A stretch of DNA of 64,000 nucleotides from Rhizobium sp. WYJ-E13. Its GTDB lineage: Bacteria > Pseudomonadota > Alphaproteobacteria > Rhizobiales > Rhizobiaceae. Every line of letters starts with the position of its first letter. The stretch's first letter is position 1. Position numbers and translations under genes: made by a program. The stretch spans positions 496,001 through 560,000 of the forward strand of contig NZ_CP076853.1 in the NCBI RefSeq assembly GCF_018987265.1, written 5' to 3'. Below are positions 1 through 9,155 of this stretch, one piece after another. A model generated the notes under the pieces. The model saw only the letters and a list, made by a program, of their open reading frames with translations. It ran no database searches and was not told the origin of the DNA.

Positions 1-951
1 GATGGAGGCGATGATGAGCCCCACGGCATATTCCGTACCGTAGTCTCCGACGGCGAAGGGCAGGTTGGCCGTGTTCATGCCGAAAAAGCCGGTCACCAGC
101 GTCGGCGGCAACAGGAAGGCCGTCATGATCGACAGGATATAAAGGTGGCGGTTCGTCTCGGAGGAGAGCTTGGAATCGATTTCTTCGTGCAGCAGCCTTG
201 CCCGGTCCTGCAGCGCATAGACATCATGGTCGACCGTCTCCAGCCTGCTCGTCAGTCGCCCGGCAATATCGTCAAAGCCGAAGGGCATTTCATCTTCGTC
301 GGAGGCTGCGGCTCGCCGCATCAGCGCGAGAACCGTGCGCAGGTGGCGATGCAGCCGGACGATCGTGCGGCGGACGGGAGCAAGCCTGCGGCGCTCGTCC
401 CGCGAGGCGCTGTCGTAGACGAAGTCCTCGATCAGGTTGAGCTCTTCGGTGAGCTCCATGACGACGGATATCAGCGTACGCTGGAACTCGGTCACAAGCA
501 GCTCGAAGAGGTCGACGGGGCGAGTGAACTTGCCGGGATTCTTCTCGATCATCACACGTGTCCGCTCCACGCTTCGCAACGGCTGCAGGCGCGTGGTGAT
601 GATGTACCGGTCGGAGATCGCGAAATGCAGCCAGCCGAGATCCGCTGTGTCCTGATCGAACTCACGCTGGCAGTCCACCAGCGTGCCGTAAAGCATCTGC
701 TCGTCGACAGTCAGGACCGCGTGCGTGTCGCGCGTGGTCAGCGCCGACTTGGCGTCATCCATCACGCCGAGCGTGTCGAGCAGGGCGGGCACACGGGCGT
801 CAGCAAGATTGAGATGCAGCCAATAGAAACCGTCGTCCGCAGTCAGCTCCGCGGCCGTCGCGCTGTTTTGCAGCCGCACGGCCTTCCTGCTTTCCGGCGA
901 GAAACGATAGGCCCATACGAGGCCGGGTATGTTGACGGGCAAGGTATCCAT
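1..951 (-). CDS. CorA-family (ZntB-like) divalent metal transporter, C-terminus cut by window edge
   Basis: This is a cytoplasmic-membrane channel or transporter of the CorA superfamily, which moves Mg2+, Zn2+ or similar ions. The minus-strand frame stays open for 317 codons from an ATG at 949-951 to base 1, so the last residues lie outside the window. The long N-terminal soluble domain (about residues 1-255) is rich in charged helices. It is followed by a first membrane helix ending in the family signature GMN (TGFFGMNTANLPF, near residue 295). The NTANLPF continuation is closer to the ZntB branch than to classical CorA. AGAGGA sits 8 bases before the ATG. Substrate (Zn or Mg) cannot be decided from the sequence. 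Confidence 0.9.
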   Translation of the reverse strand, partial: MDTLPVNIPGLVWAYRFSPESRKAVRLQNSATAAELTADDGFYWLHLNLADARVPALLDTLGVMDDAKSALTTRDTHAVLTVDEQMLYGTLVDCQREFDQDTADLGWLHFAISDRYIITTRLQPLRSVERTRVMIEKNPGKFTRPVDLFELLVTEFQRTLISVVMELTEELNLIEDFVYDSASRDERRRLAPVRRTIVRLHRHLRTVLALMRRAAASDEDEMPFGFDDIAGRLTSRLETVDHDVYALQDRARLLHEEIDSKLSSETNRHLYILSIMTAFLLPPTLVTGFFGMNTANLPFAVGDYGTEYAVGLIIASI

Positions 952-991
952 TGCTGCCGATCCTCTCGCGAAGGCGATCAATCCTACTAAA

Positions 992-1090
992 GCATGTCGC
1001 GCAAAAGTGTGTAGCGGTTTTGCGATAACGACATGCGTCAAAACAAGACCTAAGCGTGGCAGCGGATCTGAAAGATCGCGACACGCTTAG
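992..1090. repeat. Rhizobial intergenic palindrome plus adjacent hairpin
   Basis: Two inverted repeats stand side by side in the 309-base gap between the transporter and the acyl-CoA dehydrogenase. The first pairs GCATGTCG (992-999) with CGACATGC (1029-1036), with further pairing GCAAAA/TTTTGC inside. The second pairs CTAAGCGTG (1050-1058) with CACGCTTAG (1082-1090) and has an inner GATCT/AGATC stem. The first resembles, from memory, a short palindrome found many times between genes in Rhizobium genomes. It may act as a 3' mRNA stabiliser or simply be a passive repeat. No coding frame is credible here. Confidence 0.7.
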
Positions 1091-1168
1091 AGATTCTCCA
1101 TGACGTTTGTTTGTGCAAGTGCACAAGCGAAAAGGCGCTCCCGATCAAGGTTATCGACGGAAACCAAA

Positions 1169-1184
1169 TTGACGTTTACGTAAA
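1169..1184. promoter_or_regulatory. Candidate LiuR-type (MerR family) operator
   Basis: TTGACGTTTACGTAAA lies 76 bases before the acyl-CoA dehydrogenase ATG. It is an imperfect palindrome built on ACGT. From memory, this matches the motif assigned to LiuR-type MerR regulators of branched-chain amino acid and acyl-CoA catabolism in proteobacteria. The position fits a promoter operator. No such regulator is encoded in this window, so the assignment is inference. Confidence 0.5.
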
Positions 1185-1260
1185 AATCAATTAGCTCTTC
1201 CGGTGGAGGCGCTTGTGCACCGGCTTGGCCGTGCGTAAGCCGAATGCGGAGGAAAATAAA

Positions 1261-3039
1261 ATGTACAAGGCGCCCGTCGAGGAAATCGCGTTCACGCTGA
1301 AGCACGTCGCCGGCATGGCGGAAACGATCGACGGCGGTCTTCTGGGCGATCTTGGTGAAGATCTCGTCGATGCCATCCTTGCCGAGGCGGGACGATTCGC
1401 CACGGAGGAAATCGCCCCTCTGGCCGACATCGGCGACCGCCAGGGCGCCCGCCTCTCCAACGGTGAGGTGAAGACGCCGGACGGCTGGCGTGATCTCTAC
1501 CACAATTGGGCCGCCGGCGGCTGGAACGGCCTGACCGCGCCGGAGGACTTCGGTGGCCAGGCTTTGCCGCACATGCTGAACGTTGCGGCACTCGAGATGT
1601 GGAACTCCGGCTCCATGGCTTTCGCGCTCTGCCCGACGCTGACCATGGGCGCGATCGAGGCGCTGAATGTACATGGCAGTGCTGCCCTCAAGGAAAAATA
1701 TCTGGCGCGCATGGTGTCTGGTGAATGGACCGGCACGATGAACCTCACGGAACCGCATGCCGGCTCCGATCTCGGCGTGCTGAAGGCGCGCGCCGAACGC
1801 CGCGACGACGGCAGCTACCGCATCTTCGGCCAGAAGATTTTCATCACCTGGGGCGAACACGACGCGGCAGACAACATCATTCATCTCGTGCTCGCCCGCC
1901 TGCCGGACGCGCCTGCCGGCACGCGCGGCATCTCGCTGTTCCTCGTGCCGAAATTCCTCGTCAAAGATGACGGTTCGCTGGGTGCCCGCAACGATCTCTA
2001 TTGCCATTCGCTGGAGCATAAGCTCGGCATCCACGGCTCACCGACCTGCACGATGATCTACGGCGACGGCAAATTCGGGAATGAGAAGGGGGCGGTCGGC
2101 TGGCTGATCGGCGAGGAGAACAAGGGCCTCGCCTGCATGTTCACGATGATGAACAATGCGCGCCTCGCCGTCGGCATGCAGGGTGTGGCGATCTGCGAGG
2201 CGGCAACGCAGAAGGCGATCGCCTATGCAAAAGAGCGCACGCAGGGCAGGGCGCCGGGCTGGAGCGTGTCCGGCATGAGCCCGATCATCGACCATCCCGA
2301 TGTCACCAGGATGCTGCTGACCATGAAGGCGTTGACGCAGGGTTCACGCGCTATCGCCTATGCCTGCGCCCATGCGATCGACATGGCGCATCGCGCTACG
2401 GAACGCCGCGAGGACTGGCAGGAGCGTGCAGCACTGCTGACGCCGATCGCCAAATCCTTTGCGACCGATGCCGGCGTCGATGTCGCCTCTCTTGGCATTC
2501 AGGTTCATGGCGGCATGGGCTTCATCGAGGAGACAGGTGCGGCCCGCTATCTGCGCGATGCCCGCATTGCCCCGATCTATGAAGGCACGAACGGCATCCA
2601 GGCAATCGATCTCGTCATCCGTAAGCTGCCTTTGTCCGGCGGCAAGCAGGTCAGGGGCTTCATCGCCGAACTGAAGGCGATCGCTGAGGCTGTCCGCAGT
2701 TCGAACCTCAAGGGTTTCGGTGCGACGGCCGACAGGCTCGCAGCCGCACTCGCCGATCTGGAGGCAGCGACAGACTGGTTGCTGGCCCGCCTCGTAAAGG
2801 GCAAATCGGCAGAGGCCTTGTCCGGCGCCACACCCTATCAGCGCCTCTTCGGGCTTGCTCTGACCGGCTGCTATCTCGCAAAAGGCGGCCTTGCTCGCGT
2901 AGCGGATGGGGCGGGTGAAAGCCGTATCGCGCTCTGCCGCTTCGCCGCCGAGAATCTGCTGTCCGAAACGGTGGCGCTGAAGGACCGTGTCGTCAACGGC
3001 GCAGAGAGCCTTGCCGCGGCTCGCGCCGTCCTTGCCTGA
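1261..3039 (+). CDS. Acyl-CoA dehydrogenase (long, ~590-residue type)
   Basis: This FAD enzyme oxidises an acyl-CoA to the 2-enoyl-CoA. The 592 residues match the long subfamily: a short N-terminal acyl-CoA dehydrogenase extension (MYKAPVEE start), the catalytic core and an extra C-terminal helical domain (about 465-592). Visible core signatures are GTMNLTEPHAGSDLG, the FITWGEHD strand and the QVHGGMGFIEE segment that contacts FAD. The start at 1261 follows GGAGGAAAATAAA; an upstream in-frame ATG at 1213 lacks this site. The gene is 10 bases from the enoyl-CoA hydratase, so the two should catalyse consecutive beta-oxidation steps. Substrate chain or branch type is unknown. The family also includes DMSP-pathway DmdC enzymes. 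Confidence 0.93.
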   Translation: MYKAPVEEIAFTLKHVAGMAETIDGGLLGDLGEDLVDAILAEAGRFATEEIAPLADIGDRQGARLSNGEVKTPDGWRDLYHNWAAGGWNGLTAPEDFGGQALPHMLNVAALEMWNSGSMAFALCPTLTMGAIEALNVHGSAALKEKYLARMVSGEWTGTMNLTEPHAGSDLGVLKARAERRDDGSYRIFGQKIFITWGEHDAADNIIHLVLARLPDAPAGTRGISLFLVPKFLVKDDGSLGARNDLYCHSLEHKLGIHGSPTCTMIYGDGKFGNEKGAVGWLIGEENKGLACMFTMMNNARLAVGMQGVAICEAATQKAIAYAKERTQGRAPGWSVSGMSPIIDHPDVTRMLLTMKALTQGSRAIAYACAHAIDMAHRATERREDWQERAALLTPIAKSFATDAGVDVASLGIQVHGGMGFIEETGAARYLRDARIAPIYEGTNGIQAIDLVIRKLPLSGGKQVRGFIAELKAIAEAVRSSNLKGFGATADRLAAALADLEAATDWLLARLVKGKSAEALSGATPYQRLFGLALTGCYLAKGGLARVADGAGESRIALCRFAAENLLSETVALKDRVVNGAESLAAARAVLA

Positions 3040-3049
3040 GGAGCTGAAA

Positions 3050-3802
3050 ATGAGTGATCCCATCGTCATCGAGCGATCCGCGGAACATCCGGCCGTCCAG
3101 ATTATCCGCTTCAACCGGCCGGAAAAGAAGAATGCCTTTACCCGCGACATGTATCGCACGATGACGGATGCCCTGAATACCGCAAACAGCGATGCCGGGA
3201 TCAGGGTGACGGTCTTTTTCGGCACCGAAGGCAGCTTCTCGGCCGGCAACGACATCGGCGATTTCCTCGCCGCGGCCATGGGCGGCAGCATGGGCCTGGA
3301 GTTGATCGATTTCCTCTATGCGCTCGCCAATGCCGAAAAGCCGCTCGTCTCAGGCGTCGACGGTCTGGCAATCGGCATCGGCACGACGCTCAACCTGCAT
3401 TGCGACCTGACGATCGCCTCCGACCGCAGCCAGTTCCGCACGCCCTTCGTCGATCTGGCACTGGTGCCGGAGGCGGGTTCCAGCCTGATCGCTCCGCGCA
3501 TCATGGGGCACCAGCGCGCCTTCGCCATGCTCGTTGCCGGCGAGGCCGTTACGGCTGGGGATGCGAAGGAAGCCGGCTTGATCTGGAAGGTGACGACGCC
3601 GGAAGAGGTGGAAAGCCAAGCGATCGCTGCGGCCGCAAAGCTTGCCGCCAAACCGCCGGAAGCGTTGAAGATCGCCCGCGATCTCGTTCGCGGCCCGCGG
3701 GAAGAGATCATCGCGCGTATCGATGAAGAGGTTCGCCACTTCGCCGCCCGCATGAGAAGTGACGAGGCGCGCGCTGCCTTCGAGGCTTTCATGCGCCGCT
3801 GA
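3050..3802 (+). CDS. Enoyl-CoA hydratase/isomerase family protein
   Basis: This 250-residue crotonase-fold protein hydrates or isomerises 2-enoyl-CoA, the product of the dehydrogenase just upstream. RFNRPEKKNAFT near the N-terminus and the oxyanion-hole segment SAGNDIGDFLA are visible, followed by VDGLAIGIGTTLNLHCDLTIAS. The residue pattern after the second loop (LVPEAGSS) keeps one acidic residue of the usual Glu pair, typical of many crotonases of uncertain specificity. The start at 3050 follows GAGGAGCTGAAA; an earlier in-frame ATG at 2987 lies inside the upstream gene. It is co-transcribed with the dehydrogenase. Confidence 0.92.
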   Translation: MSDPIVIERSAEHPAVQIIRFNRPEKKNAFTRDMYRTMTDALNTANSDAGIRVTVFFGTEGSFSAGNDIGDFLAAAMGGSMGLELIDFLYALANAEKPLVSGVDGLAIGIGTTLNLHCDLTIASDRSQFRTPFVDLALVPEAGSSLIAPRIMGHQRAFAMLVAGEAVTAGDAKEAGLIWKVTTPEEVESQAIAAAAKLAAKPPEALKIARDLVRGPREEIIARIDEEVRHFAARMRSDEARAAFEAFMRR

Positions 3803-3970
3803 TACCCTGCGCTGCGAAGGCGTTTGAACGACCGCAGGTCGAAGTACGTCACCGAACAGATCACCATCCTCGACGGCGGCGACAAGGTGGAATACCGCCA
3901 GGCCGGTATCGCCGTACAGCTCGCTCAGCTCGGCGCCACCTCGTCGGCGAAAAAGTCGGCTGACGGCTGC

Positions 3971-5221
3971 TCATTTCTCCAGCGTGGCCACGATCTCGAC
4001 ATGCGAGGTCCAGAGGAACTGGTCGATGGGCGTCACCGAGGTAATCCGGTAGCCGCCCTCGACGAGGATAACGAGATCGCGGGCAAGCGTCAGCGGATTG
4101 CAGCTGACGGCGACAACCTTCTTGACGATCGAGCGTGCCAGCTCCTTGCACTGGAACTCCGCGCCCGCACGTGGCGGATCGAAGACGACGGCGTCGAAGA
4201 CTTTGAGCTCCGAGGTCATCAGCGGGCGGCGGAACAGATCGCGCTTCTCGACGCTCACGGGTTTCAGGCCCTGCGTATTGCGCGCTGCGTGGTCGAGCGC
4301 CGCGACAGCCTTGGCATCGCCTTCGACGGCATGCACGCGGCCCATGCGGGCCAGCTGCAGTGAAAACGTGCCGGCGCCGGCGAAGAGATCGGCGATCCGC
4401 TTGGCCTTGCCGACATGGGCAAGCACGAGGTTTGCCATCGCCTCTTCGGCCGGCTTCGTCGCCTGCGTGAAACCGCCGGCGGGCGGGGAAACCTGCACGC
4501 CGCCGAACTCGATGATCGGCTTCACCGGCTCGACGAGGATTTCGCCGTCGAGCGAAACGCGCGCAATGCCGCGAAGGCCAAGCACGACCTCGATCGCCCT
4601 GCGCCGCTGCTGGTCGGAAAGCTTCTTCACGCCTTCGACAGCAAGATCGAGACCAGAGAGCGTTTCCAGAACCGCGATGCGGAAGGCCTCGGCATTGGTC
4701 GCCACGGCAGCACCGACAGCCTTGATCGCCGGCAGCCGGGAAACGATCCCCGCCGACGAGATGGGACATTCCTCAATGGCGACGATGTGGTGGCTTTCGG
4801 CTTGGTTGAAACCGATGAGCATGTCCTTCTCGGTCTTGCGCGCCGCAAAGACCACCCGCCGCCGCTCACCCGGATGGGCGGCCACGATCTCGCCGACCTC
4901 GGGCGTCAGTCCTTTGGACCTCAGCGCATCGATGACGAGCTGCCGCTTGAAGGCGCGGTAGGGAACATCCGCCATGTGCTGCAGGGTGCAGCCGCCGCAG
5001 GTGCCGTTGACGCCATCGGGACCGAAATGCCGGCAGGGCGGCTCCTGTCGGTCAGTGGAAGCCGAGGCGATCGACATCACGGTGCCCTGGTTCTTGACGC
5101 GGGCGATCGCGACCGTCTCACCGGGCAGCGTGAAGGGCACATAGACTGGCCCATCCTTGCCATTGGCAATGCCGTCGCCCTGTGCACCGAGCCTGTCGAT
5201 GGTGATTGTTTCCGTGCTCAC
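3971..5221 (-). CDS. Class I SAM-dependent RNA (uracil-5-)-methyltransferase, RlmD/TrmA family
   Basis: The enzyme methylates C5 of a uridine in RNA, probably 23S rRNA. The N-terminus (TITIDRLGAQGDGIA) is a TRAM RNA-binding domain. Cysteines at PPCRHFG, GTCGGC and EECPIS are placed like the 4Fe-4S ligands of RumA/RlmD. The SAM-binding loop is DLFAGAGTFSLQLA, and the catalytic segment is FDPPRAGAEFQ with the nucleophile in AVSCNPLTL. At 416 residues the length is normal. It starts with GTG overlapping the tlyA stop (GTGA), so translation is coupled. RlmD-like is the best guess among RlmC, RlmD and TrmA types. Confidence 0.9.
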   Translation of the reverse strand: MSTETITIDRLGAQGDGIANGKDGPVYVPFTLPGETVAIARVKNQGTVMSIASASTDRQEPPCRHFGPDGVNGTCGGCTLQHMADVPYRAFKRQLVIDALRSKGLTPEVGEIVAAHPGERRRVVFAARKTEKDMLIGFNQAESHHIVAIEECPISSAGIVSRLPAIKAVGAAVATNAEAFRIAVLETLSGLDLAVEGVKKLSDQQRRRAIEVVLGLRGIARVSLDGEILVEPVKPIIEFGGVQVSPPAGGFTQATKPAEEAMANLVLAHVGKAKRIADLFAGAGTFSLQLARMGRVHAVEGDAKAVAALDHAARNTQGLKPVSVEKRDLFRRPLMTSELKVFDAVVFDPPRAGAEFQCKELARSIVKKVVAVSCNPLTLARDLVILVEGGYRITSVTPIDQFLWTSHVEIVATLEK

Positions 5222-5964
5222 GCTTTCGTCCCTGCCAGTAGAAATTCCTGATTGCCGTCGCCGCCCGAAATGGGCGAGGGGATGAGCCCGAAACTCTTCC
5301 AGCCCATATCCTCTATAAACCAGTGTTCGAGTTCCGCCGCCACATCAGGCCCGGAAGCCGGATCCTTCAACAAACCACCCTTGCCGATTGCTTCGCGTCC
5401 CGCCTCGAACTGCGGCTTGACGAGAATTGCTGCGAGGGTGCCCGGCTCGGCGATATCGAGCGCCGGAGCGAGCGCCAGCTTCAGCGAAATGAAGGAGACG
5501 TCGGAGACGATGAAATCCACCGCGTGGCCGATATCCTCTGCCGTCAGACTGCGGGCGTTCAACCCCTCGATATTGGTCACGCGCGGATCGGCCGATATCC
5601 TCGGATGCATCTGCCCATGGCCGACATCGATTGCCGTCACATGCGCTGCACCCCTTTCCAGCAACACTTCCGTGAAACCGCCGGTCGATGCGCCGACATC
5701 GAGACAGTGCCGCCCGGCCGGGTCGAGCCCGAAATGGTCGAGCGCTGTCACAAGCTTCAAGGCCGCGCGCGAAACATAGTCCTGCGCCGGATCATCGATC
5801 TCGATTGCCGCATCGGGGCCGAAGATGGTGCCGGCCTTCGTCACCACCTTGCCGGCGACCTTCACCGTGCCGCGCGCGACGGCATCGCGCGCCCGTGAGC
5901 GGCTCGTAAAGAGGCCGAGGGTGACGAGAAGCTGGTCAAGGCGCTGGCTGTTCTGATCGTGCAT
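5218..5964 (-). CDS. tlyA: TlyA family rRNA (cytidine-2'-O)-methyltransferase
   Basis: TlyA proteins carry an N-terminal S4 RNA-binding domain and a FtsJ-like methyltransferase domain and 2'-O-methylate rRNA cytidines. Here RLDQLLVTLGLFTSRSRAR starts the S4 domain, the SAM motif is CLDVGASTGGFTEVLL (near residue 85), and ILVKPQFEAG is the conserved K-containing strand. I chose the ATG at 5964 (248 residues) because the family begins a few residues before RLDQLL; the frame runs open upstream to 6069 without a better ribosome site. It is the first gene of a two-gene rRNA modification operon with the downstream methyltransferase. Confidence 0.9.
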   Translation of the reverse strand: MHDQNSQRLDQLLVTLGLFTSRSRARDAVARGTVKVAGKVVTKAGTIFGPDAAIEIDDPAQDYVSRAALKLVTALDHFGLDPAGRHCLDVGASTGGFTEVLLERGAAHVTAIDVGHGQMHPRISADPRVTNIEGLNARSLTAEDIGHAVDFIVSDVSFISLKLALAPALDIAEPGTLAAILVKPQFEAGREAIGKGGLLKDPASGPDVAAELEHWFIEDMGWKSFGLIPSPISGGDGNQEFLLAGTKA

Positions 5965-6267
5965 CGGCTGTGAATGACCGGCAAAGCTGCCGGTTGCAAG
6001 CATTTTTGTTGGCATGACGGATATGCTGTCACGGCTCCACATCACCGGAACTGCAATAATCCGAACCAACTTGTGCTGCGACGCACAAATTTAAACAATT
6101 TTAAAGCCCGCTCGCATAGGTTCCGTTTGATTGCAGCGGTTCGCGTTTGAATCGCTTCGGGCCATGAAGGCTTGTGCGTCCTCCCCGCCGATCATGTTCC
6201 TCATCAAGAAGTCTTGTGGCTGCGCCCTCGCGTGGTCGCGCCTGATGTCGCCAGGAGAAATTGACCG
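5965..6267. other. Intergenic region between divergent tlyA and chemoreceptor genes
   Basis: The 303 bases should hold promoters for both neighbours. I see no gene. ACCGGCA (5977-5983) pairs with TGCCGGT (5988-5994) to form a small hairpin followed on the plus strand by TTTTT at about 6003, but no plus-strand gene ends here, so a terminator role is doubtful. CAGGAGAAATTGACCG just before 6268 is the ribosome site of the chemoreceptor gene. Confidence 0.5.
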
Positions 6268-8214
6268 ATGTTCGCCCGAAACATATCCTTGAATGGTAAG
6301 CTTGCGGCCACGTTCGCAGCACTCATCCTTATTTTCGTATCCGTTTCCGCTTTCGTCTATTCCAAGGCAACCACGTCGGCGAGCGCTTCCGCCGAGCAGG
6401 AAAAGTCCGAGCTTCTGGTCAATCAGATCGACGACGCGCTGCAGGCCATGCTCGAGCAGGCCGTCAACCTGCGCGGCTTCATCCTCTTCCGCAGCGACAG
6501 CACTTATGGCGATATTTTCGCCAACCGCGAGCGCATGCTGAAGGCGATTGCCGCTGCCAAGCAGACTGCTGCTTCCCAGCCTGAGCTGGTCTCGATGATC
6601 GACGACATGCAGAAGGCCGCCGACCTGTATTTCCACGAGCTTGCCGAGCCGCAGGCCAAGGCTCGCAAGGAAACCGAGACGCCGATCGCAGACGTCGTCA
6701 AGATCGGTGTCAACGCCACCAAGGGCCAGCTCGACGGTTTCCGCGCCGCTTCCGCCAAGATCAAGTCTCTCGCCCGCGACAAGTCCATAGCACTCGCTGC
6801 GGCGCGGGCGGATGCCAACAGCGATCTCAAGACCACGCTTCTGGTCGGTGGCATTGCTGCTGCACTCGCCGCTGCCGCACTCGCCTGGGCTCTGTCGCGC
6901 ACCATCGTTCGTCCGATCGTCGGCATGACGGCCGCCATGGATCGTCTTGCTGGCGGCGACCACAATATCGAAGTACCGGCAACTGGCCGTCAGGACGAAG
7001 TCGGCCGCATGGCCCAGTCCGTGCTGGTCTTCAAGGACGCGGCGATCGAAAAGCAGCAGCTTGCCGGCGAAACCGACCGCATGCGTGGCGAAGCCGAGCG
7101 TCAGCGCCAGATGAGCGACGAGCAGAAGGCCCGCGAAGAAGGCGAGATCCGCTTTGCCGTCGAAGCGCTGGCCGGCGGCCTTGCTGGCCTTGCCAATGGC
7201 GATGTCGCAGCCCGCATCCACGCGCCGTTCGCACCGCAATATGACAGCTTGCGCAATGACTTCAACAATGCCGTCGAAAAGCTGCAGGCTGCCCTGCAGT
7301 CCGTTGGTCGCAACGCGTCCGCCATCAATGCCGGCGCCGGCGAAATCCGCTCTGCGGCAGACGACCTCGCCCACCGCACCGAGCAGCAGGCCGCTGCCGT
7401 CGAAGAGACTGCAGCCGCTCTTGAGGAGGTCACGACCACGGTGCGCGACTCCGCCAAGCGCGCCGAAGATGTCGGCAACCTTGTCGAGCGTACTCGCCTC
7501 GGCGCCGAAAAGTCGGGCGAAGTGGTCCGCCGGGCAGTTTCGGCCATGCAGCAGATCGAAAAGTCCTCGGGCGAGATCTCCAACATCATCGGCGTGATCG
7601 ACGACATCGCCTTCCAGACCAACCTGCTGGCGCTGAACGCCGGCGTCGAAGCGGCACGCGCCGGGGAAGCTGGCAAGGGCTTTGCCGTGGTCGCACAGGA
7701 AGTCCGTGAACTCGCCCAGCGCTCGGCAAATGCCGCCAAGGAAATCAAGGCGCTGATCAACACATCAAGCGAACAGGTCAATTCCGGCGTCGGCCTCGTC
7801 GGCGAAACCGGCAAGGCGCTGGAAGCGATCGTCGCCGAGGTTCAGGAGATCAACCACCACGTCGGCGCAATCGTCACGGCGACCCGCGAACAATCGATCG
7901 GCCTGCAGGAGATCAACACCGCCGTCAACAACATGGACCAGGGCACCCAGCAGAACGCCGCCATGGTCGAAGAGCAGACGGCTGCAAGCCATGCGCTCGC
8001 ACAGGAAGCAGCCGCCCTCGACGACTTGCTGCGCCAGTTCAAGCTTGGCGCCCAGGCTGCCGCTCCGGTCCAGCGGACCGCTGCTGCAACCACCGCGTCC
8101 CGCCCGGTGGCCTCTCCGGCCCGTGCGCTCGCCGGCAAGGTCACCAAAGCCTTTGGCGGCAGGCAGGCATCGGCGGCTGCCGTTGCTGTCCAGGAAGATT
8201 GGACCGAGTTCTGA
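6268..8214 (+). CDS. Methyl-accepting chemotaxis protein
   Basis: This 648-residue transmembrane chemoreceptor signals through CheA/CheW. Membrane helix 1 is at about 13-32 and helix 2 at about 188-208, enclosing a helical periplasmic sensor of about 155 residues. A HAMP domain follows ([21 protein letters not shown]), then a second HAMP-like stretch and the cytoplasmic coiled coil. The hairpin tip is intact ([20 protein letters not shown]). The C-terminus ends in a flexible Ala/Pro linker and DWTEF, which resembles the xWxxF pentapeptide that tethers CheR/CheB. The ligand is unknown. The gene is monocistronic, with a strong terminator 29 bases after the stop. Confidence 0.96.
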   Translation: MFARNISLNGKLAATFAALILIFVSVSAFVYSKATTSASASAEQEKSELLVNQIDDALQAMLEQAVNLRGFILFRSDSTYGDIFANRERMLKAIAAAKQTAASQPELVSMIDDMQKAADLYFHELAEPQAKARKETETPIADVVKIGVNATKGQLDGFRAASAKIKSLARDKSIALAAARADANSDLKTTLLVGGIAAALAAAALAWALSRTIVRPIVGMTAAMDRLAGGDHNIEVPATGRQDEVGRMAQSVLVFKDAAIEKQQLAGETDRMRGEAERQRQMSDEQKAREEGEIRFAVEALAGGLAGLANGDVAARIHAPFAPQYDSLRNDFNNAVEKLQAALQSVGRNASAINAGAGEIRSAADDLAHRTEQQAAAVEETAAALEEVTTTVRDSAKRAEDVGNLVERTRLGAEKSGEVVRRAVSAMQQIEKSSGEISNIIGVIDDIAFQTNLLALNAGVEAARAGEAGKGFAVVAQEVRELAQRSANAAKEIKALINTSSEQVNSGVGLVGETGKALEAIVAEVQEINHHVGAIVTATREQSIGLQEINTAVNNMDQGTQQNAAMVEEQTAASHALAQEAAALDDLLRQFKLGAQAAAPVQRTAAATTASRPVASPARALAGKVTKAFGGRQASAAAVAVQEDWTEF

Positions 8215-8242
8215 GAGCTATCGCCTCATCGATGAAAAGGGC

Positions 8243-8273
8243 AGGGCGGCATTCGGTGCCGCCCTTTCTTTTT
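8243..8273 (+). terminator. Rho-independent terminator of the chemoreceptor gene
   Basis: AGGGCGGCA (8243-8251) pairs perfectly with TGCCGCCCT (8257-8265) around a TTCGG loop, followed by TTTCTTTTT. It lies between the chemoreceptor and the convergent AraC gene. Confidence 0.92.
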
Positions 8274-8279
8274 GCTGTG

Positions 8280-9155
8280 TTAACCGGCAGCGGCGCGCAT
8301 CCGCTCGATATCCCGCCGCGGCGGAACATTGTGCACGCGGACATAATCGCGGCTGAACTGCGAGGGGCTGTCGTAACCGACGCGGAAACCGGCCTCGGCA
8401 GCGCTCAGCCCCTCGGTCACCATCAGCCGCCGTGCCTCTTGCAGGCGAAGCTGTGTGCGGAACTGCAGGGGGCTCATCGCCATCACGGTCTTGAAGTGTT
8501 CGTAGAAGGATGACGCGCTCATGCCTGCCACCGAAGCGAGATGCTCGATGGCGAAGGGCTCGCTGAAATTCTTTCGAACGAAGTCGATCGCCCGGCCGAT
8601 CTGGCTGAGCCTGCTTTCACCATTGGCAATCTGCCGCAGCAGCGCGCCCTGCGGCCCGCGCATGAGGCGATAGAGGATTTCCCTCTCGACCAATGGCGCC
8701 AGAACCTCCGCATCGTCAGGCGTATCGAGCAGCCGCAGCATGCGCGCGGCGGCATCGATCAATTCAGGCGTCGTGGCGCTGACACCCGCCGCTGGGCTCT
8801 CCGGCAGCCGTCCGTGGACGGCAGGAAGCATCTCGGCGAGCAGGCTGCGGTCGAGCTGCAGCCTCAGACACAGATAGGGCCGGTTGGCGCTCGCTTCGAC
8901 GACCGCGCCGATGACGGGCAGGTCGACGCCGACGACGAGATAGTGCGCGGCATCATAGACATGCACGCTGTCGCCAATCACAGCGCGTTTGCGCCCCTGC
9001 GCCACGATGCAGCAGGAAGGTTCGTAGAGCGTATGGATCGGTTCCGTCCTGGCGGAGGATCGTATGATGCCGACACGCGGCAGCGCCGTATCGAAGCTCC
9101 CGTCCGCGCCCGTATGGCGGTCGATCAATTCTGCAAGTTCGGCAATCTTTTCCAT
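8280..9155 (-). CDS. AraC family transcriptional regulator
   Basis: This 291-residue regulator has an N-terminal AraC_N-type (PF06719-like) effector domain (about 10-155) and two C-terminal helix-turn-helix units (about 185-285), with AIEHLASVAGMSASSFYEHF and SRDYVRVHNVPPRRDI. The effector domain contains EPSCCIVAQGRK, common in this subfamily. The gene faces away from a short-chain dehydrogenase with 173 bases between starts, the usual arrangement for a regulator controlling its divergent neighbour. The ATG at 9155 lacks a strong ribosome site. The effector is unknown; in related systems it is often an aldehyde or alcohol stress signal. Confidence 0.92.
   Translation of the reverse strand: MEKIAELAELIDRHTGADGSFDTALPRVGIIRSSARTEPIHTLYEPSCCIVAQGRKRAVIGDSVHVYDAAHYLVVGVDLPVIGAVVEASANRPYLCLRLQLDRSLLAEMLPAVHGRLPESPAAGVSATTPELIDAAARMLRLLDTPDDAEVLAPLVEREILYRLMRGPQGALLRQIANGESRLSQIGRAIDFVRKNFSEPFAIEHLASVAGMSASSFYEHFKTVMAMSPLQFRTQLRLQEARRLMVTEGLSAAEAGFRVGYDSPSQFSRDYVRVHNVPPRRDIERMRAAAG

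Noticed and set aside
3824..4363. 179-residue plus-strand frame after the enoyl-CoA hydratase
   Set aside because: Most of it is antisense to the RNA methyltransferase and it has a TTG start without ribosome site; only the first 140 bases look coding-like, reported as a weak finding.
5973..6007. Hairpin with T run upstream of tlyA
   Set aside because: Orientation fits only a plus-strand transcript, and no plus-strand gene ends there.
6091..7374. 427-residue frame antisense to the chemoreceptor
   Set aside because: The opposite strand encodes an unmistakable chemoreceptor; this frame has no domain pattern.
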